Origin: Ignavibacteriota bacterium
GTDB taxonomy: Bacteria > Bacteroidota > Ignavibacteria > Palsa-1295
Assembly: GCA_025357895.1 (NCBI GenBank)
Contig: JANYLL010000039.1
Span: 1 to 7,805, forward strand
Direction of reading: 5' to 3'
DNA: 7,805 nucleotides
A program made the translations under genes and the position numbers. Below the pieces are notes generated by a model. It searched no databases. It worked only from the letters and a program-made list of their open reading frames with translations, and was not told the DNA's origin. This document shows, one piece after another, positions 1 to 5,332 of the stretch (the first letter of the stretch is position 1; the number at the start of each line of letters is the position of its first letter).

Positions 1-25
1 TGGATTTCAATAAATTTCAGATCCC

Positions 26-232
26 TTAATGCTGTACTTTTTCCATCACGGGAGCGCCGCCATAGACTTGCCCATTGGTCTGAAGATCACGTTCACCGAG
101 ATTCACTCCGCCGAACCATTGTCTGCGGTTGAACTCATCGCGGTTCTTATTGCAGATGATCTGGAAGCAGGTTGAATTACACTGCGTTGCGATATTATCA
201 ATGCCCAACCCGTAATATTTCTTCGGTGCAGA
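26..232 (-). pseudogene. Truncated 3' fragment of a CFA-synthase-family methyltransferase gene
   Basis: Open stretch of about 69 codons, bounded upstream by an in-frame TAA at 233-235 and ending at TAA 26-28. Its last ~58 codons match residues ~343-402 of the complete methyltransferase at 3849-5057. Shared blocks include NKNRDEFNRR, WFGGVNLGERDLQTNGQVY and GGAP; the last few residues differ (VMEKVQH versus VLEAMKH). Similarity fades just upstream, around the YYGLGID / FLGWSVD segment. The SAM-binding and catalytic domains are entirely missing. The only start is a TTG at 206-208 with no sign of a ribosome site, so this is most likely a non-functional remnant. It lies 23 bases beyond the stop of the secreted-protein gene at 256-1515 and in a different frame, so it is not a fusion. 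A small expressed peptide is possible but unsupported. Confidence 0.85.
51..139. repeat. Direct repeat copy A (methyltransferase 3' end)
   Basis: Bases 51-139 match bases 3874-3962 in the same orientation with 3 mismatches in 89, and 57-119 is identical to 3880-3942 (63 bases). Weaker similarity extends over the rest of the truncated fragment, to about 215. The offset is 3823 bases and the codon phase is the same in both copies. Confidence 0.9.
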
Positions 233-255
233 TTACGAGCGGAATGCATCTTTAC

Positions 256-1515
256 TTACTCCTTCACGACCTTTTTTGTTATGACCGTATTAGCCGATGC
301 GAGCCGTACGTAATAGCTTCCTCGCGAAAGCTTCGAGAGATCAATGGTGAAGTTCGATGAATGGTTATTTCTTAACTCTATCACTGTCTCGCCAAGAATA
401 TTCATCACACTAACATTCAGATTATTATTCAGGGGCGCTCCTTCGATGGTGATAATTCCGGTTGTTGGATTGGGAACGATTGTGATCAGAAGCGCAGCGA
501 GCTCATTCTTTACGCCGAGAGGGTGCGCTGCATTCGGCGGCGCGGTGGTATAATCGAAGGTCAGATTATCACAACCAAAGTAGAAGTCATTGGCGGAGAG
601 TCCCGAGACACTTGAACCTTTGTCCGCGACGACAGTCGACTCAATACCCGAAATGACATATGATGCACCTGCTTTCAGATAAATCAAAGAGGTGGATCCT
701 CCTAAAATAACAGAACCAGGTTCGGCAAAAACTGTATCTGACCCATTACCTGTATGGAGATCAAGAGTCACTCCGGGATTTACCCAATATGTTTGACGAG
801 AAGAAAACATCGGTTGCATATTTGAATCGACCACAATTGCATAATGCGGTATCTGAGGTGAGCAACCCAGAACGAGAAGCGAAAAAGGAATCGTACGCGA
901 ACCGCATGTATTTACGACGATGCGAACCGCTCCCGTCTTTTTTCCGCCGCTTGCATAGGTGACACTTTCCGATAATCCGCCTGAAGCAGTTTTCGGAGTG
1001 GCACCCGGACCAAAATTCCAAAAAACAGAATCGACGATAGGATTATCGCCATCCGCTTGTGTAAGAGTAAACTTTGCCGGCATTCCAGCTGCAACAACCG
1101 GTAAAAAGTTGAAACCAGTAGAAGTTGTATACTTTACTTCAACATCGGGCATGGTTCCGATAGAAATATCGAAGCCGTTATCTGCGCTTACCATATATGG
1201 CACAGCAGCAAGAATACGGAAGCGGTAATGTTTCGAATTTGCAACTGAAGGAACAGCAGTGTTAATAGTGAATGTACCGGGCAGGGTATCGATGATCGAA
1301 CCTAGATTACTGAATCCGCCTATAGTCGCATCGAAAAGCTGAAGCGTAAAAGCATTTTTGTGCCCGAAAAATCCGGTTGCCGTGAAACTTACTGCAATGG
1401 AATCTCCGGCGCATAGGGTTGGCGGGATTGATCCGATCGTAACAGACTGAGCCTGAGATAACTCCGGCACAAGCCAAAGAGAAAGCAGAAACACGATAAT
1501 TTTTTTCATAAGCAT
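256..1515 (-). CDS. T9SS-sorted secreted protein with PKD-like segment (paralogue 1)
   Basis: A 419-aa exported protein of unknown specific function. Residues 1-23 form a signal peptide (MLMKKII, hydrophobic FLLSLWLV, likely cleavage near SQAQ/S). The second ATG (residue 3, giving MKKII) is an equally good start; the ATG-CTT-ATG arrangement is conserved in the upstream paralogue. Residues ~24-120 are a beta-rich N-terminal domain (GHKNAFTLQL, HYRFR, AAVPY). A PKD-like segment follows at ~130-215, with FWNFG at 165-169 and TYASGGKKT at 186-194. Residues ~243-315 contain short repeats around GS/GAS/GSS, possibly a small beta-helical region. Residues ~345-419 are a T9SS type A sorting domain: VPNPTTG, MNILGE, LSRGSYYVRL and a lysine-rich KKVVKE end. 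In this family the domain is cleaved after outer-membrane export and the protein becomes surface-attached or released. It starts 21 bases after the stop of the paralogue at 1537-2784, so co-transcription is likely. It lacks recognizable catalytic motifs; adhesin or matrix protein are guesses. Confidence 0.9.
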   Translation of the reverse strand: MLMKKIIVFLLSLWLVPELSQAQSVTIGSIPPTLCAGDSIAVSFTATGFFGHKNAFTLQLFDATIGGFSNLGSIIDTLPGTFTINTAVPSVANSKHYRFRILAAVPYMVSADNGFDISIGTMPDVEVKYTTSTGFNFLPVVAAGMPAKFTLTQADGDNPIVDSVFWNFGPGATPKTASGGLSESVTYASGGKKTGAVRIVVNTCGSRTIPFSLLVLGCSPQIPHYAIVVDSNMQPMFSSRQTYWVNPGVTLDLHTGNGSDTVFAEPGSVILGGSTSLIYLKAGASYVISGIESTVVADKGSSVSGLSANDFYFGCDNLTFDYTTAPPNAAHPLGVKNELAALLITIVPNPTTGIITIEGAPLNNNLNVSVMNILGETVIELRNNHSSNFTIDLSKLSRGSYYVRLASANTVITKKVVKE

Positions 1516-1536
1516 TTTTGATGAAATTGTAATACT

Positions 1537-2784
1537 TCACTCCTTCACAACCTTTTTTGTCATGACGGAATTGGGGGACGCAAGCCTGATATAATAAGTC
1601 CCTCGCATTAGTTTTCCCAGATCAAATTGGAAGCTTGAGGAATTGACATTCTGCAATTCCAAAACTTTTTCTCCCAAAATATTCATTATGCTGACTTTCA
1701 GATTATTATTCAGGGGTGCTCCTTCGATGGTGATAGCACCGGTTGTTGGATTGGGTGACACTGCAAGCGATGCCGAAATTTCAGGTTCTTTCACCCCTGC
1801 TTGTGGGAATGCCTTGTTCGGAGGAGCATTCGTATAATCGAAATCTACGGATGGGCATTGAAGCGAAACCGGATTTCCATTTGATACACTTGCGCCCGGA
1901 GCATAAATTACGGCTCCATAATCAGTGGTTAACGAAGCACCTGTTTTTAAATAACATACCATCGAACCGTCGATATTGGATCCCGCTTCGCCGTATATCG
2001 TATCCTCGACCCCAGTAATATTGATATTCACTCCGGGATTAACCCAAAGCACTTTACCTTGATCAGGAAATGTCGTATCTCGCGAGATCACAATCGCATA
2101 ATTGGGAATCGGCGGGATCGTGCAATCAAATATGTGTGTCGTAAATATAAGTCTGCTGGGACAACCTCCGGGCATGATTGCCGTAATAGTTACGGTTTTA
2201 TCGCCGCCTGTTGAGTATATTGTCTCCGGATCGTTTGTTCTATCATTTGTTCTCGGTGTACCCGAAGCGGATGGCGGATTAGCATCCGCGCCAAAATCCC
2301 AATAAAGAGTATCTTGAGAAGCATCGGATCCTGCTGGGACAGCTTCAAATCTGATCGACTTATTAATTTGTCCGGGTCCGCTTAATTCGAGATGTATAGG
2401 CGAAGTCATAGCCCCAACTTTTATATCACTTCCGTTATCAGCGCCTTCGGTATATGGGACTGCCGCAATCATGCGGAAACGATAATGCGGTGAACTTGTG
2501 ACGGCTGGAATTGCTGCATTGATCGTGAATGTACCGGGAACAGAATCGATGATCGAACCTAAGTTCTTGAAACCGCTTGCAAAACTTCCGTTGGCATCCG
2601 AAAGCTGAAGCGTGAATGCATTTTTATGTCCGAAAGATCCGCTGGCAGTAAAACTCACGGAGATCGAATCTCCACCGCAAAAGCTTGATGCATGTATTGC
2701 ACCAATCGTTACGGACTGAGCCTGAGATAACTCTGGCAGAATCCAAAGCGAAAGCAGAAGCACGATAATCTTTTTCATAAGCAT
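1537..2784 (-). CDS. T9SS-sorted secreted protein with PKD-like segment (paralogue 2)
   Basis: A 415-aa exported protein, first gene of the secreted-protein pair. The signal peptide (residues 1-23, MLMKKIIVLL, ending SQAQ) is almost identical to that of its downstream neighbour. The N-terminal domain shares GHKNAFTLQL, NLGSIID, PGTFTIN, HYRFR and AAVPY. The central PKD-like part (YWDFG at 161-165, YSTGGDKTVTIT at 190-201) has diverged strongly and carries a short TNDRTND insertion-like stretch. A WVNPG-containing segment with GS/GAS repeats follows at about 247-303. Residues ~341-415 form the T9SS sorting domain: SPNPTTG, GAPLNNNLKVSIMNILGE, LMRGTYYIRL, KKVVKE. Probable route: Sec export, then the type IX secreton and surface release or attachment. 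A promoter-like sequence and a dyad lie about 55-90 bases upstream. Function is unknown; the pair looks like a tandem duplication that includes ~20 bases of leader. Confidence 0.9.
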   Translation of the reverse strand: MLMKKIIVLLLSLWILPELSQAQSVTIGAIHASSFCGGDSISVSFTASGSFGHKNAFTLQLSDANGSFASGFKNLGSIIDSVPGTFTINAAIPAVTSSPHYRFRMIAAVPYTEGADNGSDIKVGAMTSPIHLELSGPGQINKSIRFEAVPAGSDASQDTLYWDFGADANPPSASGTPRTNDRTNDPETIYSTGGDKTVTITAIMPGGCPSRLIFTTHIFDCTIPPIPNYAIVISRDTTFPDQGKVLWVNPGVNINITGVEDTIYGEAGSNIDGSMVCYLKTGASLTTDYGAVIYAPGASVSNGNPVSLQCPSVDFDYTNAPPNKAFPQAGVKEPEISASLAVSPNPTTGAITIEGAPLNNNLKVSIMNILGEKVLELQNVNSSSFQFDLGKLMRGTYYIRLASPNSVMTKKVVKE

Positions 2785-2838
2785 TTTTGATGAAATAGTG
2801 AATTAAAAAGCACTGCCAAATAACTTCAACTTGGGGGA

Positions 2839-2872
2839 CAAAAGTTACGGATAAATCCGTGCCCTATGCAAA
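2839..2872 (-). promoter_or_regulatory. Candidate promoter of the secreted-protein operon
   Basis: On the minus strand, TTTG (2869-2872) is followed after about 21 bases by TAACTTTTG (2839-2847), close to the Bacteroidota -33 TTTG / -7 TAnnTTTG pattern but with one extra base in the -7 box. It predicts a 5' leader of roughly 50 bases before the ATG at 2784. The -33 TTTG lies in the T-tract of the upstream gene's terminator. Confidence 0.45.
2847..2860. promoter_or_regulatory. Dyad, candidate operator (ACGGAT-N2-ATCCGT)
   Basis: Perfect 6-bp inverted repeat with a 2-base centre (ACGGATAAATCCGT on the plus strand). It lies between the proposed -33 and -7 elements of the secreted-protein operon. 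A 2-base loop is too short for a stable RNA hairpin, so a protein-binding site is more natural. The LuxR-type regulator encoded just upstream is an obvious but unproven candidate to bind it. Confidence 0.4.
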
Positions 2873-2891
2873 AATACTCCTGCGGGAGTAT
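2869..2891 (-). terminator. Intrinsic terminator of the LuxR-type gene
   Basis: Read on the minus strand: stem ATACTCC, loop CGCA, stem GGAGTAT, then TTTTG. The 7-bp stem is perfect (2874-2880 with 2885-2891) and sits 5 bases past the stop of the regulator gene. Confidence 0.7.
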
Positions 2892-2895
2892 GCTT

Positions 2896-3714
2896 TTATG
2901 GTAATTCTACACGTTCCGGCGAAGTAAAGAAGTGGCTGATGAATTCGATCCTGCTCTTCACCCCGGTTTTTTTGAAGATATGCTGGATGTGTTTTTTTAC
3001 AGTAGAAACAGAAATAAAAGTTTTGTCAGCTATTTCTTTATTTGAATATCCGAAAAGAATTTGCGGAAGCAATTTTGCTTCGGAGTCGGAAAGATCATGT
3101 TCGCTAACTATTTTGGAGAGAGTATATATATACCCGTCATAATGCTGAAATGTTGATGAATGAAAAAGAGGACTTAACACAATTGGAAAGAGAATAAGAA
3201 GATGTGGTTTTAATTTTTCAAAAATCTTCTTATCCTTTTTTGTAAATGAACGATCTTCCTCTTTCCCTTCAAAACGGATAAACCCAACGAGCAGCTTAGG
3301 TTTTTTTTCGGATCGGATTGTAAAATGCTGCACATTGGGTTTTCCGGGAAATCGCGGACTTACGAGTTTTACTAATGAACGGAAATTTTCTTTCGCTTGC
3401 TTTGTAAATATATCCTCTCCCTTTATATCTTGCTTCTCTTGGACGAAAATACTTGTAAAGTCCGTTTGCTCTTTAGTACTGCCCCATCGTTCAAACAGTA
3501 CCGAGTGTTTTGCATCTTTAAGATGCTGGTCAGGGTCAACCATCAAATAGTGAAAAGAATCAAATTCGACAAGGCGCTGTAATGCTTCCCTGAGTTTTTT
3601 CATCGGATCAACTTTACCCGGATTATGAATTAAAAATGGGAGTACCGTCTCATATAAAGATAGTATATCCTTCTCGGTAATATCTTCAACCCTTATGATT
3701 TTCTTTTTTGCCAT
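2896..3714 (-). CDS. LuxR/GerE-family transcriptional regulator
   Basis: A 272-aa DNA-binding regulator. The C-terminal ~60 residues (about 208-265) are a typical LuxR-type helix-turn-helix: LSDSEAKLLPQILFGYSNKE, then IADKTFISVSTVKKHIQHIF, then KKTGVKSRIEFI. The KEIA helix and the SVSTVKKHIQHIF recognition helix are well preserved. The N-terminal ~200 residues are lysine-rich and soluble, with a GAF-like feel (REALQRLVEFDSFHYLMVDP), but I cannot assign a domain. There is no receiver-type phosphorylation motif and no membrane segment. I chose the ATG at 3712-3714 (MAKKKIIRVEDI). The frame can be extended to a TTG at 3736-3738, but that lies inside a consensus-like -7 box. The gene has its own promoter candidate and terminator, so it is a single-gene unit between the methyltransferase and the secreted-protein pair, which it may regulate (inference). 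Confidence 0.88.
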   Translation of the reverse strand: MAKKKIIRVEDITEKDILSLYETVLPFLIHNPGKVDPMKKLREALQRLVEFDSFHYLMVDPDQHLKDAKHSVLFERWGSTKEQTDFTSIFVQEKQDIKGEDIFTKQAKENFRSLVKLVSPRFPGKPNVQHFTIRSEKKPKLLVGFIRFEGKEEDRSFTKKDKKIFEKLKPHLLILFPIVLSPLFHSSTFQHYDGYIYTLSKIVSEHDLSDSEAKLLPQILFGYSNKEIADKTFISVSTVKKHIQHIFKKTGVKSRIEFISHFFTSPERVELP

Positions 3715-3735
3715 ATTTCGGTAATGAAAGAACTG

Positions 3736-3767
3736 CAAAAATAAAACATTATTCTTTCAAAACCAAA
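3736..3767 (-). promoter_or_regulatory. Promoter candidate of the LuxR-type gene
   Basis: On the minus strand, TTTG (3764-3767), a 20-base spacer, then TATTTTTG (3736-3743) match the Bacteroidota -33/-7 consensus TTTG / TAnnTTTG exactly. Transcription would begin near 3730, leaving a short leader before the ATG at 3714. This supports the ATG over the upstream TTG start. Confidence 0.5.
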
Positions 3768-3797
3768 TATCGGATAGGGCAAAAATTAATACCTAAA

Positions 3798-3826
3798 ATA
3801 AAAAAAGGGCACGAGGAGCGTGCCCT
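3798..3826 (-). terminator. Intrinsic terminator of the methyltransferase gene
   Basis: Minus-strand reading: stem AGGGCACG, loop CTCCT, stem CGTGCCCT, then TTTTTTATTTT. The 8-bp perfect GC-rich stem (3806-3813 with 3819-3826) and long T-tract lie 22 bases after the stop codon of the methyltransferase. Confidence 0.85.
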
Positions 3827-3848
3827 ACAATTCAGCTGATTTTTATTT

Positions 3849-5057
3849 TTAATGCTTCATCGCTTCGAGCACCGGAGCACCGCCATAGACTTGCCCATTG
3901 GTCTGAAGATCACGTTCACCGAGATTCACTCCGCCGAACCATGTTCTGCGGTTGAACTCATCACGATTTTTATTACAAACGATCTGGAAGGCTGTTGAAT
4001 TACCCTGCTTGGCAATATCAACTGACCAGCCTAAGAAAATTTCCCAGCATCTGAACCACCATTGGCCATATTTAGCAAGTACTTCTTCTTTATGCGACTG
4101 CCAGTTATAATACCACAACTGGATAGTCTGTGAATAATGGATACCGACGTTTTCAACACTATGAATCTCAAATCCTGCGCCTTCAAGACGTTTGACTACG
4201 AAAGAAAGCGGCATGCTTGCATCGGCTCCGGGGAAAATATACTGCCCCATGAAACCGCCCCAGATAAGTGACTCCTGATGATATCCGGCGCGAAGTCCGG
4301 CGATCTGCAAATAGAATAAACCGTCGTCTTTTAAAAGGCCGGCTATCTGACGCATAAATTTCTGGAAATGCTTAACTCCGACATGCTCTGCCATTTCGAG
4401 GCAGGAAATTTTATCATATTTATCGGCAGGAATGCTGCGGTAATCCATGCGATTGACGCGAGCATGATCCTTAACTCCCCAACGCTCGATCTGAGCATTG
4501 GCATAATCCGCTCCCGCTTGAGCAATCGTAATACCTGTTGAATCTGTGCCGTAATATTTTGCTGTATGCGCAACGAGCGTTCCCCATCCGCAGCCGATAT
4601 CAAGAAGACGTTCACCTTTTTTAAGCTGAAGTTTCTGCGAGACAAGATTCAATTTATTGTCCTGTGCTGTTTCTAGATCTTCGAGGCCGGTCTTGAAAAA
4701 TGCTGAGGTATAGATCATTCTATCGCCTAAGAACGCCCCGAAGAAATCATTGCCGCGGTCATAATGATCGCGGATCACACGCTCGTCCTGCTTTGCAGAA
4801 TGGATCGTTACCTGAGGTATGAACTGCGTAATGAGAAACTTCAGGTGATGAAAGACATATTGATAGTTGAAGAATAATGTACGGTTCTGCAAAAGCTGCT
4901 GAACGTCGCATGTAATATCGACTCTGCCATTCATGTAATCTTCGATGAATGTCGTGATGGGGACTTTCACGCCGTTCTTATAGGTTGAAGTTACTGATTT
5001 ATCTTTTACAATGACAAGGTCAAGGAGATTTTTTGTTCGTATTTCTTCGTTCGTCAT
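3849..5057 (-). CDS. CFA-synthase-family SAM-dependent lipid methyltransferase
   Basis: A 402-aa soluble enzyme of the cyclopropane-fatty-acid-synthase family, which transfers a methyl group from S-adenosylmethionine to a double bond in a membrane lipid. Visible landmarks: HYDRGNDFF at 98-106; SAM-binding motif I LLDIGCGWG at 151-159; CLEMAEHVG at 219-227; LQIAGL at 250-255; YIFPGADAS at 273-281; GIHYSQTI at 305-312. Compared with E. coli Cfa, the bicarbonate ligands Glu239 and Tyr317 are kept (E224, Y308), but Cys139, His266 and Ile268 align with S118, Q251 and A253. MIYTS, LQIAGL, FPGADAS and the RWGV/RDEF region recall fungal sphingolipid C9-methyltransferases, but the fungal N-terminal membrane helices are absent. 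The last ~30 residues (WFGGVNLGERDLQTNGQVY) form a tail not seen in E. coli Cfa. The ATG at 5055-5057 is chosen as the first in frame. The 3' end is duplicated at 26-232. The exact product, whether cyclopropane or methyl-branched lipid, cannot be decided from sequence alone. Confidence 0.9.
   Translation of the reverse strand: MTNEEIRTKNLLDLVIVKDKSVTSTYKNGVKVPITTFIEDYMNGRVDITCDVQQLLQNRTLFFNYQYVFHHLKFLITQFIPQVTIHSAKQDERVIRDHYDRGNDFFGAFLGDRMIYTSAFFKTGLEDLETAQDNKLNLVSQKLQLKKGERLLDIGCGWGTLVAHTAKYYGTDSTGITIAQAGADYANAQIERWGVKDHARVNRMDYRSIPADKYDKISCLEMAEHVGVKHFQKFMRQIAGLLKDDGLFYLQIAGLRAGYHQESLIWGGFMGQYIFPGADASMPLSFVVKRLEGAGFEIHSVENVGIHYSQTIQLWYYNWQSHKEEVLAKYGQWWFRCWEIFLGWSVDIAKQGNSTAFQIVCNKNRDEFNRRTWFGGVNLGERDLQTNGQVYGGAPVLEAMKH
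3874..3962. repeat. Direct repeat copy B (methyltransferase 3' end)
   Basis: Partner of the repeat at 51-139, inside the intact methyltransferase gene (codons for roughly residues 365-394). The pair flanks the regulator and both secreted-protein genes. Recombination between the copies would keep the methyltransferase frame intact and remove 3823 bases. Confidence 0.9.
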
Positions 5058-5142
5058 AGGGCTATAGTTATGGATAATTAGAATGTGGTGAAGGGCATGT
5101 AACGCATATACGTCGCATTAAGTGACAGGGAAATGGGGTGGG

Positions 5143-5173
5143 TAGTTGACAGCTAACAGTTGATAGTTGCCAG
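5143..5173. repeat. Short degenerate AGTTG repeat
   Basis: AGTTGAC, AGTTGAT and AGTTGCC occur at 5144, 5158 and 5165 (spacings 14 and 7) in the divergent intergenic region 5058-5332. The rest of that 275-base stretch shows no gene, only possible promoter sequence. Such low-complexity TTGACAG-like filler is often dispersed in genomes, but only one array is visible here. Confidence 0.35.
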
Positions 5174-5251
5174 TAGGATAGTGGGGACAAATCCTCATTT
5201 CTCTAAAGAACTTGCAATCTCTTAATTTATCGAAGGTATAAGGAATCCTTG

Positions 5252-5259
5252 TATATTTG
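5252..5259 (+). promoter_or_regulatory. Possible -7 element for the plus-strand gene
   Basis: TATATTTG matches the Bacteroidota -7 consensus TAnnTTTG and lies about 73 bases before the ATG at 5333. No convincing TTTG is found at the -33 distance, so support is weak. A second, looser match, TAACCTTTTG, is at 5301-5310. Confidence 0.3.
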
Positions 5260-5332
5260 TCAAAATAAGCACATACTGAGAATTGTTCGAAAATAATCTG
5301 TAACCTTTTGGCATCTCAGTTGTCTTTTGTAT

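Noticed and set aside
209..258. Possible readthrough fusion of the first secreted protein with the methyltransferase tail
   Set aside because: The two are in different frames and stops at 256-258 and 233-235 intervene.
959..1228. Plus-strand frame of 89 codons opposite the first secreted-protein gene
   Set aside because: Lies wholly inside a well-supported gene on the other strand, with no recognizable motif or leader.
3120..3132. TATATATA run resembling a promoter box
   Set aside because: Lies inside the regulator coding sequence and has no matching partner element.
4343..4645. Minus-strand frame of 100 codons within the methyltransferase
   Set aside because: Out-of-frame shadow of the methyltransferase core, whose motifs are continuous in the main frame.
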